Origin: Shewanella indica
GTDB taxonomy: Bacteria; Pseudomonadota; Gammaproteobacteria; Enterobacterales; Shewanellaceae
Assembly: GCF_002836975.1 (NCBI RefSeq)
Contig: NZ_NIJK01000006.1
Span: 45,206 to 109,205, forward strand
Reading direction: 5' to 3'
Length of the DNA stretch: 64,000 nt
Positions 46,513 through 54,903 of this stretch are shown piece by piece. How positions within the stretch are numbered: position 1 is the stretch's first letter; each line of letters opens with the position of its first letter. Below the pieces are notes generated by a model. The model was not told the origin of the DNA, did not search any database, and was given only the letters and a program-made list of their open reading frames with translations. The position numbers and the translations under genes were made by a program.

Positions 46513-47453
46513 ACAAGATATCCCTGATACTGACAGCGACACTATTGCTGTTGCAAGCTTGTGGCGACAGCGGCGAAAGCCGCGCCATGGGCACTCTGGA
46601 GCGGGATCGTATCCAGCTTTCAGCCCCCGTTGCCGAGCTGATAGCCGATATCCATGTGGCCGAGGGTGACAAGGTCGAGGCGGGGCAGTTGTTGCTGCAA
46701 TTGGACAGCCGCAGCGCGGCAGCCAGAGTGGCACAGCGCCGCGCCGAATTGGCTGAGGCCGGCGCCAGGTTCGATGAGTTGCAACAAGGTGCCAGGGTAG
46801 AAGAGCGGCGGGCGGCCAGAGCCGCCATAGAGGCGGCGACGGCAGCCGCGACCGAAGCCAGACTCAGATATCAGCGCACCCGCGAACTGTTTGCCGCCAA
46901 AGTGGTGGGGCAGGCGGAGCTGGATGCGGCCATCGCCGAGCGGGATCACACCAAGGCCTTGGTCGAGCAGGCCAATGAACAATGGTTGCAACTGGAAAAC
47001 GGTACCCGCAGCGAACAACTGGCTCAGGCCGAAGCCAGAGTGGCAGCCGCAGCGGCGGCGCTCAAGGCCGAGGAGAAAGCCTTGGACGACCTCAGTCTCA
47101 GGGCGCCGCTGGCATCAGAGGTGGACATATTGCCCTGGAAGAGGGGCGATCGAGTGGCTCAGGGCACTCAACTTGTCGCGCTTTTGGCACTGGATAAACC
47201 CTATGCCAGAGTCTATCTGCCGCAAACGGCCATCAGTAAGCTTTCCCGCGGCGACAAGCTGGAGGTCTGGGTCGATGGGGTGGCGCAGCCGCTCAAAGGC
47301 ACAGTCAGAAATATCCGTTCCCAACCAGCCTTTACCCCGTTTTATGCCCTCAATGAGCGCGATCGTGCCAGATTGATGTATCTGACAGATATCGATGTCG
47401 AGGGCGCCGAGTCTCTGCCCTCAGGGCTGGCGCTGGAGGTACGACTGCCATGA
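46509..47453 (+). CDS. HlyD family membrane fusion lipoprotein (YbhG-like)
   Basis: 314 residues. The signal ends in a probable lipobox LLQAC (Cys about residue 18). A biotinyl-lipoyl-like segment is seen at ADIHVAEGDKVEAGQLLLQL, followed by a long Ala/Glu/Arg-rich hairpin coiled coil and a beta-barrel part (SRGDKLEVWVDGVAQPLKG). It would link the inner-membrane ABC exporter below to the periplasm or an outer-membrane channel. ATGA overlap with the tetR gene and 4-bp overlap with the ATPase gene. Confidence 0.88.
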   Translation: MNKISLILTATLLLLQACGDSGESRAMGTLERDRIQLSAPVAELIADIHVAEGDKVEAGQLLLQLDSRSAAARVAQRRAELAEAGARFDELQQGARVEERRAARAAIEAATAAATEARLRYQRTRELFAAKVVGQAELDAAIAERDHTKALVEQANEQWLQLENGTRSEQLAQAEARVAAAAAALKAEEKALDDLSLRAPLASEVDILPWKRGDRVAQGTQLVALLALDKPYARVYLPQTAISKLSRGDKLEVWVDGVAQPLKGTVRNIRSQPAFTPFYALNERDRARLMYLTDIDVEGAESLPSGLALEVRLP

Positions 47454-48445
47454 CTCAATCAGCTGATGCCGGTGCTTCTTCGGCCATTCAAGCTACCTTG
47501 TCCATTGATTCTTCCAAGGCCATTGAAGCTCCCCTGGCCATTGAAGCTCACGGACTGACCCGGCGCTTTGGTGAGTTGACCGCGGTGGATAATCTCAGTC
47601 TTGCCATCCCCCGTGGCAGTATTTACGGCTTTCTCGGCCCCAACGGTTGCGGCAAGTCCACTGCGATCCGGCTGCTTACCGGCCTGTTGTTGCCGGATGC
47701 CGGTGAGGTGACCGTATTGGGAGAGCCGCTTGCCGGTAACGAAGAGGCGCTCAAGCAACGTATAGGTTATATGACCCAGAAGTTCTCTCTCTACGATAAT
47801 CTGTCTGTGCTGGAGAACCTTAGATTTGTCGCCAGTATTTATGGCCTGTTCGGCCGCCGCGGCAAGGCGCGCATTGAAGAGCTGCTGCATCTGTATAGCC
47901 TGGAGGGCAGGGAGTCTCAGTTGGCCGGCTCCATGAGTGGTGGTCAGAAGCAGCGTCTGGCACTGGCCTGCGCCACGCTGCACTCCCCCGAGCTGTTGTT
48001 TCTCGATGAACCCACCTCGGCGGTCGATCCGGAAAACCGCCGCGAGTTTTGGGAGCGGCTGTTCGATCTCTGCGCCGCCGGGACCACTATTTTGGTGTCA
48101 ACTCATTACATGGACGAGGCGGAGCGCTGCCATGCATTGGCAATCCTTGAGCGTGGCGCCAAGCGGGCCGATGGCTCCCCGGCCGAATTGATGCAGCAGA
48201 TGGACGCCAGCGTGGTGGAAGTGAGCGGTGAGCAGCTAAGGGCGCTCAAACAACAGTTGGTGGCCTTGCCTGAGGTTGTTTCTGCCGCTCAGGTAGGCAC
48301 CCGGCTCAGGGTGTTGGTGCGGCGTGATGCCACAGATCCCATCGCCTTTCTCAGCCCCTATTGCGATGGGCGCAAGCTCGCCATGGCGCGCCCCAGTCTC
48401 GAAGATGTGTTTGTATCCTGCACCGGAGGTCGACATGTGGGCTAG
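47450..48445 (+). CDS. ABC transporter ATP-binding protein (YbhF-like, single NBD)
   Basis: 331 residues. Walker A is GPNGCGKST at residues 63-71, the signature is SMSGGQKQRLALACATL, and Walker B is LLFLDEPTSAVDPENRREFW. E. coli YbhF has two fused NBDs; here there is one, so two copies would pair. The N-terminal 30 residues are a low-complexity Ala/Ser/Ile/Glu stretch. The operon probably exports toxic compounds or cations. Confidence 0.9.
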   Translation: MTQSADAGASSAIQATLSIDSSKAIEAPLAIEAHGLTRRFGELTAVDNLSLAIPRGSIYGFLGPNGCGKSTAIRLLTGLLLPDAGEVTVLGEPLAGNEEALKQRIGYMTQKFSLYDNLSVLENLRFVASIYGLFGRRGKARIEELLHLYSLEGRESQLAGSMSGGQKQRLALACATLHSPELLFLDEPTSAVDPENRREFWERLFDLCAAGTTILVSTHYMDEAERCHALAILERGAKRADGSPAELMQQMDASVVEVSGEQLRALKQQLVALPEVVSAAQVGTRLRVLVRRDATDPIAFLSPYCDGRKLAMARPSLEDVFVSCTGGRHVG

Positions 48446-49565
48446 GATATTGGCGATCATGCTCAAGGAGCTCAGGCAGCTGTCGCGGGATAGGATGACC
48501 TTCGGCATGATAGTGATGATCCCTCTGGTGCAGCTGCTGCTGTTCGGCTACGCCATCAATACCGATGCCAGGCATCTGCCTGCCGGCTTGGTGGATATGT
48601 CCGCCAGCAGCTACAGCCGGGCCTTGGTGCAGGCGGTAAAGGCCACCCAGGTGGTGGACTTCAAGGCAAAATACGCCTCTATCGAACAGGCCGAGGCGGC
48701 CATCACCTCGGGGGAAGTGCGCGCCGTGCTCTATTTGCCGGCGGATCTCAATGCCCGTCTGGTGAATCATCCAGCCTTCGACCGTCGTCAAAGCGACAGC
48801 CAGCTTACCCGGCCCGTGGCCCAGTGGCTGGTGGATGGCTCGGATACGGTTATCGCCGCCGCGATCCGTAGCCTGAGAAGCATGCCGCTCGATGAAGTGG
48901 CCGATTTCAGCAGCCAAAACCGGGTGCCAAGCTTTGAGGTGGTGCAGTATTTCAACCCGGAGCAGCGCACTGTGGTTAACATAGTGCCCGGCTTGCTGGC
49001 GGTGATTTTGACCATGACAATGATCATGTTCACCTCTGCCGCCATTGTCAGGGAAAGAGAGCAGGGCAATATGGAGTTTCTGATCACCACCCCGGTCAAA
49101 CCCATGGAGCTGATGGTGGGGAAAATCATCCCCTATGTGCTGGTGGGGCTTATTCAGGTGAGTATTATCCTCAGCGTGGGCCACTTCCTGTTCGGTGTGC
49201 CGGTGCGCGGAGGTCTGGACAGCTTGTTGCTGGCCTCTTTGCTGTTTATCTTTGCCAGTCTGAGCCTGGGCCTGGTGATCAGCACCATTGCCAAGACCCA
49301 ATTGCAGGCGATGCAGCTGACGGTATTTATCCTGCTGCCCTCAATTTTGTTGTCAGGCTTTATGTTTCCTTACGAAGCTATGCCAATTGCGGCGCAGTGG
49401 ATTGCCGAAGCGCTGCCGGCGACCCACTTTATGCGTATGGTGCGCGCCATAGTCCTGCGTGAGGCCGATATCCTGATGTTGGCTAAAGATGCCTTTTGGC
49501 TGGGGGCGTTCACCCTGGGAGGCGTGTTGCTCGCTTCATTGAGGTTCCGTAAGCGTTTGGGATGA
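48435..49565 (+). CDS. ABC-2 type transporter permease (YbhS/YbhR-like)
   Basis: 376 residues. One N-terminal membrane helix (IVMIPLVQLLLFGYAI) is followed by a large periplasmic domain and five C-terminal helices. Family markers are REREQGNMEFLITTPVKPME and LPSILLSGFMFPYEAMP. E. coli has two permeases (YbhS, YbhR); only one is here, so it likely forms a homodimer. The ATG at 48435, preceded by GGAGG, overlaps the ATPase gene by 11 bp. Confidence 0.9.
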   Translation: MWARILAIMLKELRQLSRDRMTFGMIVMIPLVQLLLFGYAINTDARHLPAGLVDMSASSYSRALVQAVKATQVVDFKAKYASIEQAEAAITSGEVRAVLYLPADLNARLVNHPAFDRRQSDSQLTRPVAQWLVDGSDTVIAAAIRSLRSMPLDEVADFSSQNRVPSFEVVQYFNPEQRTVVNIVPGLLAVILTMTMIMFTSAAIVREREQGNMEFLITTPVKPMELMVGKIIPYVLVGLIQVSIILSVGHFLFGVPVRGGLDSLLLASLLFIFASLSLGLVISTIAKTQLQAMQLTVFILLPSILLSGFMFPYEAMPIAAQWIAEALPATHFMRMVRAIVLREADILMLAKDAFWLGAFTLGGVLLASLRFRKRLG

Positions 49566-49575
49566 GCGCTGTGGT

Positions 49576-49950
49576 TCAGCGCTCTTCATCTCTGAGGGTC
49601 AGCACTTCATAGCCGGTATCTGTCACCAGTATGCTGTGCTCCCACTGGGCCGAGAGTTTTTTATCCCGGGTCACTACTGTCCAGCCATCTTTCTTGGTCT
49701 TTATTTTGGCGCCGCCCTGGTTGATCATCGGCTCTATGGTAAAACACATACCGGCTCGCAGTTCCAGGCGTTTGGCCAAAGACGATGCCTGTGGCATCAG
49801 GTACATCTTGCTGGAGTCGGCAATAAAACCATCTTTTTTGAGGGTAATATCCAGATTGACAATATCGCTGGCCTTCAGCAACTGCTGCTCCGACTGAACC
49901 CCGTGACACACGACTTCATTGACCGAGCTGTTGAGCACATAGGCATAGCC
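49576..49950 (-). pseudogene. Type I methionine aminopeptidase remnant
   Basis: The reading frame matches type I methionine aminopeptidase in pieces: SSVNEVVCHGVQSEQQL, VNLDITLKKDGFIADSSKMY, then a jump to LRAGMCFTIEPMINQGGAKI and WTVVTRDKKLSAQWEHSILV. The N-terminal 75 or so residues are missing. About 70 residues between the second and third pieces are also gone, including metal-binding and catalytic His residues. The protein cannot be an active aminopeptidase. It is probably a decaying second copy, since the essential map gene would be elsewhere. Confidence 0.8.
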
Positions 49951-50233
49951 GTATTGGCCCTTGCTGGCCGGGCGCGCCTTAAGGAAAGGGCTTAAGGCTT
50001 TCTTTAGACAAGCATAAGCAGCCTTGACTCTCTTTGGGAGGGGGAAGCTGATGGGCGGGACAATGTTAACAAGCCTGCTTGGGGAAGCAGGCTTGAGATT
50101 GAGGGGGAAGGTGAAGCTAGAGAAGTGTTTGCTGCTCGCCTTCAGTTGGGCTGAAAGCGAGAGATGGTTTTTAACAGCCCTGATTTTTAACCGCCCTGAT
50201 ATTTAACCGCTTTGGTTTATAACGGCTTTGGTC
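49951..50233. other. Intergenic stretch with hairpin and repeats
   Basis: About 280 bp without a supportable gene. It contains an 11-bp stem hairpin and four degenerate 16-bp repeats just before the sulfurtransferase stop. The map-like frame stays open into it but shows no further homology I can see. Confidence 0.5.
50070..50095 (-). terminator. Hairpin downstream of the sulfurtransferase, possible terminator
   Basis: CAAGCCTGCTT-GGGG-AAGCAGGCTTG is a perfect 11-bp stem. On the reverse strand TTAACATTGT follows, a weak T-tract. Confidence 0.45.
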
Positions 50234-50238
50234 TTAAC
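50176..50238. repeat. 16-bp degenerate tandem repeat, four units
   Basis: The units GCCCTGATTTTTAACC, GCCCTGATATTTAACC, GCTTTGGTTTATAACG and GCTTTGGTCTTAACT follow one another; the last overlaps the end of the sulfurtransferase gene. Confidence 0.8.
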
Positions 50239-51085
50239 TTGTTGCCAGCGGCAGATGGGCCTTGCTGCCCCAGTCGGCCCAGGAGCCATCGTAGAGTATC
50301 AGGGCATCGAGGCGTACCTGATAGGCCGCCAGGATCAAAATACAGGCGGTGATCCCTGAGCCGCAACTGAAGATCAAAGGTTTGCCGCTGCGTCTGGCGT
50401 CCATGGCACCCAGATGCAGAAAAATCTGCTCCAGTGTCGGCTGAGGTTTCAGGCTGTCGCCCTCCAGCACTTCGGCAAACGGCAGATTCACGGCGCCGGG
50501 AATATGGCCGCTGCGCACGCCTTCTCTGGGTTCGGGACTCTGGCCGAGAAAGCGTGAACTGGCCCTGGCATCCAGTATCATGGCCTGCTTGCCTGCCAGG
50601 GTATCCAATACCTGGGGGGCGTTACAGACCTTTTCCGCTTGATATTGCCCACAGGCGTTACCGCGCGGAAACCTGGTCGCCGGCTTGTCGGCACAGGGGC
50701 GCTGCTCTTTGAGCCATTTGGGCAGACCGCCGTCGAGAACAAACACCTGCTCAAACCCCATGACCTTGAAACACCACCAGCCGCGGGGTGATGAGTAGAT
50801 ACCCTGGTTGTCATAGATGACGACAGTGCTGTCCTGGTCGATGCCGAGCCGCTGCACCAGCTCGGTAAACTGGGCCTGACTCGGCAGGGCGTGTAACTCG
50901 CTGGACTGCAGATCTGTGCACTCCCGCTCCAGATCCAGCCGCCGGGCACCGGCAATAAAGCAGGGCTCATCGTAGACTATCGGCTCGCGGCCTATCACCT
51001 TGTCCATGCTGGCATCCAAAATGACCAACTTGGGATCAGAAAGATGAGCGGCCAACCACTCGCTGCTTACCAGTGCAGATTGCAT
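50234..51085 (-). CDS. sseA: 3-mercaptopyruvate sulfurtransferase (SseA-like)
   Basis: 283 residues with two rhodanese domains. The second carries the active loop CGSGITA; CGSG(V/I)TA is typical of mercaptopyruvate sulfurtransferases rather than thiosulfate sulfurtransferase. Other landmarks are VVIYDNQGIYSSPRGWWCF and GHIPGAVNLPF. It moves sulfur from 3-mercaptopyruvate to thiol acceptors in the cytoplasm. It appears to be a single-gene unit on the reverse strand. Confidence 0.9.
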   Translation of the reverse strand: MQSALVSSEWLAAHLSDPKLVILDASMDKVIGREPIVYDEPCFIAGARRLDLERECTDLQSSELHALPSQAQFTELVQRLGIDQDSTVVIYDNQGIYSSPRGWWCFKVMGFEQVFVLDGGLPKWLKEQRPCADKPATRFPRGNACGQYQAEKVCNAPQVLDTLAGKQAMILDARASSRFLGQSPEPREGVRSGHIPGAVNLPFAEVLEGDSLKPQPTLEQIFLHLGAMDARRSGKPLIFSCGSGITACILILAAYQVRLDALILYDGSWADWGSKAHLPLATS

Positions 51086-51234
51086 CTCGACTCCTTAAAG
51101 CTCGGTAATGGCACCAAGCAATGAAACTTGGCCCAAATTACTGGAGCGCTACGGATTTCTCAAGCGGTTACTTTATCAATGGCTAGGTATCTGATGGTTT
51201 TATCGCCGTTATGCCGGCATAGACGGTTATGGAT

Positions 51235-51693
51235 TCAGTCTCTGAACTCTTCGTCATAGGCCAGGCCGCTGACATCGGCCAGTTCTTTACCCAGCTCCTG
51301 CATGGCGGCCTTGCCCTTACGTCTCAGCAACGTCACTCTCTGACCATCCTTGAGCATCAAGATCAAGTCCCAGTATCTGGGCTCGCCGAAGTGAGGGCAG
51401 AGGCAAAATCCGCTGATTTCGGCCAGTGGCACCTTGAGTTGCCCTATGGGGTAGATACTGCGAATGCTGTGCTCCAGCACACAGGTATTTTTGTCTATCA
51501 AGATTTTATGGCGACAGAACAACGCGTGCCAGCCGAGTGTTGCCCCCATGGCCCAACCGAGCAGCAATTCAGGGTTAAGCCCGAAATACACCTGTGCCAG
51601 AGTCAGCGCCGCCAGCGGCAGGCCGATTAACCAGGTCCAGCGGCCAAACACCAACTCGGCCCTTTGTGAGGAATACTTGTTCCAGTGCGCCAT
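51235..51693 (-). CDS. Small membrane protein of unknown function
   Basis: 152 residues with two adjacent hydrophobic segments at about 20-55 (WLIGLPLAALTLAQVYFGL, LLLGWAMGATLGWHALF). A soluble C-terminal domain follows with beta-strand character (YWDLILMLKDGQRVTLLRRK), similar in layout to bacterial PH-like membrane proteins. I do not recognise a named family. It lies 3 bp after a gene with the same layout, so the two probably work together. Confidence 0.65.
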   Translation of the reverse strand: MAHWNKYSSQRAELVFGRWTWLIGLPLAALTLAQVYFGLNPELLLGWAMGATLGWHALFCRHKILIDKNTCVLEHSIRSIYPIGQLKVPLAEISGFCLCPHFGEPRYWDLILMLKDGQRVTLLRRKGKAAMQELGKELADVSGLAYDEEFRD

Positions 51694-51696
51694 GGC

Positions 51697-52473
51697 TCAG
51701 CTCCCTAAGCGTGTCATCAGCAGTCCGAGCAGGGCAAAAAGCGGCAGCGGCAGTGCCAGTTTCCACATCAGGTGTTGCTCCCAAATGGGCCGGTACTGAC
51801 TGCTGGATTGACCAGTTTGCGTCGCGGCTTTCAGAGGCTTGGTTTCGGTATGAGGGGATGTTGCGGCCTGGCTCTCGGCCTCCAGCGCCGAATCGCTTGG
51901 AGCTGTGTCAAAGGGCACGGCTTTCAACTCGGGCCAGGCAGTGACTTTTTCATAAACTTCAAGTTCATTGACTGCAAGCGGGCCGGCGCAGCCGCGCAAA
52001 AAGCCTATCAATGCCAGTGCTTCTGCCAGATCTGTCAGGGTGTGGCGCTGTCCGAGCAGCACCAGCTGTACCCCATTGGGCGTTTGCGCCAGTGGGGTAA
52101 TATGAATAGAGAGTTGACTGTAGGGCAGGGTTTTGCGGGGCTTGGCTTTTATACGCCACCAGCCGGTGTATTCTTGAATCTCAGCGCTTTTGGGGTTAAA
52201 CAGCCAACGCCTTCTTACCCCCAAACAGCCAATTGCCAGGGTTAACAACAGCAAGGCCGAGATGGCATGAAATGCCTGTGATTTACCTGTCAGTACCACA
52301 GCCATTAAACTTGAGGCCGACAGGGGAACCAGCATGATAAAGCCCCAGATTGTAGCCAGGGTTTGCTGTCTGCCAATAAAGTAGGCTCGCCCATCGGCAT
52401 CCAGCTTTAAGTGCCAACGAGCGCCACGGGGCAGAGCGCGATATTTTTTGTTTAACTCATCTTCCTTGGACAT
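51697..52473 (-). CDS. Membrane protein of unknown function, paired with the next gene
   Basis: 258 residues. Two hydrophobic segments lie at about 40-80 (TIWGFIMLVPLSASSLMAVV, HAISALLLLTLAIGCLGV). A soluble region with PH-like strands follows (QLVLLGQRHTLTDLAEALAL), then a Ser/Thr/Ala-rich linker and a C-terminal membrane helix (LALPLPLFALLGLLM). No known family was recognised. The start could be one codon earlier. Confidence 0.65.
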   Translation of the reverse strand: MSKEDELNKKYRALPRGARWHLKLDADGRAYFIGRQQTLATIWGFIMLVPLSASSLMAVVLTGKSQAFHAISALLLLTLAIGCLGVRRRWLFNPKSAEIQEYTGWWRIKAKPRKTLPYSQLSIHITPLAQTPNGVQLVLLGQRHTLTDLAEALALIGFLRGCAGPLAVNELEVYEKVTAWPELKAVPFDTAPSDSALEAESQAATSPHTETKPLKAATQTGQSSSQYRPIWEQHLMWKLALPLPLFALLGLLMTRLGS

Positions 52474-52603
52474 CAATCAGTTATCCTTTAGCTGAAGTAT
52501 CAAGCGCCAGATGCAAAATAGGGAAGGGCTTACCCATGGCATCGAGTGCCGAGCGGGAGATCTGTTTAGAGCCTTGGTGTCGGTAGGATCCTGTCACTAT
52601 AGG

Positions 52604-52822
52604 TTATTGCCCGGCTTGCACCATTTGCAGAATTTTGCGGGCCTTCTCAAAGTGATCCAGTTTGTGGGTCTGGATCCACCAGCTAGCGGCCTCCATGAGC
52701 AACTCGGGATCATCATTCTTGTTGGCAAAGAAGGCATAGAAGGAGACGCCAACATTCTCGCCCTTCTGGGCGATTTTTTGCTGGCAGACATGGATAACTT
52801 TTTGTCGCAGGCTGGCACGCAT
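52604..52822 (-). CDS. DUF6500-like small protein
   Basis: 72 residues, soluble and helical, reading MRASLRQKVIHVCQQKIAQK with later VGVSFYAFFANKNDDPELLM and HKLDHFEKARKIL. This fits my recollection of the DUF6500 family, whose function is unknown. I chose the internal Met because GAGGG lies about ten bases upstream; the frame is open to 52852 with no ribosome binding site there. Confidence 0.65.
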   Translation of the reverse strand: MRASLRQKVIHVCQQKIAQKGENVGVSFYAFFANKNDDPELLMEAASWWIQTHKLDHFEKARKILQMVQAGQ

Positions 52823-52854
52823 CTTGATTGTTCCCTCAATCTGAAAAGTCATTT

Positions 52855-53232
52855 TTAGGTGTTTTGCTGTTGCAACTGGGCTTGTTGCGCCTGGGTCAGT
52901 TTACTGACAACCAGAGCGTAGGATGCCTCAATCAGGTCACGGAGCATATCCTCGCTGACCTCACCATTCAAGGTTAGCGTGAACCAATGCTGCTTATTCA
53001 TGTAATAGCCGGGCACTATCGCCTCAAAGCTATCGATCAGTGCCTGTACGTCGGCAGGTTTGGCCTTGAGTGTCACCCTAGGGGGCGTTTCCTGCTCGGC
53101 CAGCAGGGCAAACATCTTACCCATGACTTTATAGACTCTGGCTTCAGGACCAAAAGGATAGTCGGCAGTGGCGTTGGGGCATTGCTGTAACAGTTTCTTG
53201 AGTTGTGTCAGTGTCATGGCGTTCTCAGTCAT
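52855..53232 (-). CDS. MmcQ/YjbR family DNA-binding-like protein
   Basis: About 125 residues. The YjbR fold markers are present: ATADYPFGPEARVYKVMGKM, FALLAEQETPPRVTLKAKP, and VPGYYMNKQHWFTLTL near the end. The family has a double-wing DNA-binding-like fold but no proven role. The start is at Met (53232) or five codons later; the longer frame to 53400 overlaps the neighbouring GNAT gene and is not used. Confidence 0.82.
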   Translation of the reverse strand: MTENAMTLTQLKKLLQQCPNATADYPFGPEARVYKVMGKMFALLAEQETPPRVTLKAKPADVQALIDSFEAIVPGYYMNKQHWFTLTLNGEVSEDMLRDLIEASYALVVSKLTQAQQAQLQQQNT

Positions 53233-53308
53233 TTGGGGGGAGGAGCATGATAATACCGGCTTCAGTCGACGTTTTGTTGAAGGGGAAGGGCATGTCGCAG
53301 CCTGGCCT

Positions 53309-53985
53309 TCAGCCATTGAAGCGTTTACACATAAAATACCTGTCCGGGCTGCCGGGAATTCCACTGACCGAGCCGACAACTTCAAACCCTTGTTTGGCAT
53401 AAAATGCCGGCGCCTGAAACGACAGAGTGTCGAGCTGCGCAGCCAGACACCCCCGTTTGATTGCCTCTTGCTCGCACAGAGCCATTAAGCGGCTGCCAAG
53501 ACCTGAACCTCTATGTTCCTTCGCGACCCAAACCACCTCAATCAGCAACTGGCGATAGATGCTGCGGCCACTCACGCCACCAATGAGTTGCCCCTCGGAA
53601 TCGCGGGCGATGGCGGCCAGGGGTTGACTAAGGAAGGTGGGAACAAGCCCCATGGGTACTCTGCGTCGGCTTACGGACCTGGATGCAAGGCGTGGTTCGC
53701 AGCAAATGGCTAATCCTTTGCAAGAAGCACAACACAGCAGGCGGGTCTGTAAGCCACGCCCTTCGGGGCTTTCACAGCAACCGGCTTTCGGCGTTATCCG
53801 ACTTCGACAGGCCCCGGCATGCCTTCAGTCAGATGCCTTGAACACCAATTGCTGTGCAAGCCAGAGTGCCACGAGGACTTATTTCCACCTTCCTTGCCCA
53901 TATAGCCGTGATTATAGGTTCTGAGTTTGTCGATAAGCTCATTTTGCAGGTCGTCATCAACTTGCTGTAAAAGGTCAATCTGCAT
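53309..53985 (-). pseudogene. GNAT N-acetyltransferase interrupted by an inverted-repeat element
   Basis: The first 30 codons (53985-53896, ending YNHGYMG) and the remaining 106 codons plus stop (53629-53309, starting SQPLAAIARDSEG) form one GNAT protein with the acetyl-CoA motif RGSGLGSRLMALCEQ and LDTLSFQAPAFYAKQGFEVV. They are separated by exactly the 266-bp element at 53630-53895, and both flanks are in the same phase. Because 266 is not a multiple of three, the full protein cannot be made. A 114-residue open frame starting inside the element keeps the C-terminal part. Confidence 0.82.
53630..53895. mobile_element. 266-bp MITE-like element with 18-bp terminal inverted repeats
   Basis: The left end AAGGAAGGTGGGAACAAG (53630-53647) and the reverse complement of the right end AAGGAAGGTGGAAATAAG (53878-53895) match at 16 of 18 bases. 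The inside has further inverted repeats (for example GGCGTGGTT against AAGCCACGCC, and TGCAAGG against CCTTTGCA). It has no transposase gene. No clear target-site duplication is visible. It inserts cleanly in a GNAT gene. Confidence 0.72.
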
Positions 53986-54043
53986 ACCGATTTCCTTGAG
54001 TTGTTATTGGTTGTTTTGGATTCAGTCTTAATTAAATCCGGGG

Positions 54044-54583
54044 TCAAGGCTGTTGCTCAAGGTTGAGTGTCGCGTTATCTATCAAAGTCAGATATCCCTG
54101 ATCTTCGGTCAGTTTGATCAAAACCGACAAGGTAATTTCCTTCACTGGCTTGCTCATCTCATCAAGACCTGCATCAATAGAAAAGCTATATTGGGTAGGT
54201 GTCTCGGTATTTATCAATGTTTGTACTTGCTGGAAGCTGTTTATTGCCGTATCAGTGAGTGCCAATTGATAATGATTTTGTGCGGGACTGCTGCTGAAAA
54301 GGCCCTCATTTTGGGGGATAACTTGAATAGACTCCAATTTGAGTGGGAAACTATACCGGGATACTCCCTGGCTGGTATCCAGTTCCAGGGTCAGTTCAGT
54401 GGCATCAATCTTGAGTTTACCCGGTTCATCGATGAGGATCTGCGATCTGATAACTCGCGGGTTTAATTCGGCAAAATCCTGCTCATCGAAAGAACTCAGG
54501 CTGAGCATGGTGCCGAGTGGTATACTGGCACAAGCGTTAATAAAAAATATTACCCCAAGGACTGTTAAACTCCTTCTTATCAT
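54044..54583 (-). CDS. Lipoprotein of unknown function
   Basis: 179 residues. A short signal (RRSLTVLGVIFFINAC) ends in a lipobox with Cys at about residue 18. The mature part is beta-rich, with a repeated pattern of membrane-facing strands (LELDTSQGVSRYSFPLKL and ITLSVLIKLTEDQGYLTLID). No family recognised. The start at 54583 has AAAGGGA upstream; the longer frame to 54733 is AT-rich and not used. It appears to be a single-gene unit. Confidence 0.72.
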   Translation of the reverse strand: MIRRSLTVLGVIFFINACASIPLGTMLSLSSFDEQDFAELNPRVIRSQILIDEPGKLKIDATELTLELDTSQGVSRYSFPLKLESIQVIPQNEGLFSSSPAQNHYQLALTDTAINSFQQVQTLINTETPTQYSFSIDAGLDEMSKPVKEITLSVLIKLTEDQGYLTLIDNATLNLEQQP

Positions 54584-54903
54584 AATTATTATTCCCTTTA
54601 ATACGATATTTATAATGATTTTTTGATGTTGGCACCGCGTCCATCTTTTATTAGTGCGTCGCTCAGTTAGCCATAAAAATGATAGCTTGCCAAGCTTCTT
54701 TATCAGCAGATAAGCCGGTTTTATAGACATCAAAATAAATAGTTAAATTCGAAGGAATTCGAAGCAGAGTAACCCTTGCTTCGTCAATCAGTGTGACTTT
54801 CCGCTATAGGTATTTGCTTTGTCATAGCGTCACTATCACTAGCATGAACAAGGAACAACAGCTCTGGGAATTAACTGCTATTGTTTGAGGAGCAGGAGGG
54901 GAT

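Noticed and set aside
53630..53895. Integron attC site inside the 266-bp element
   Set aside because: The element has internal stems, but I found no GTTRRRY/RYYYAAC core pair at its ends, so an integron cassette is not supported.
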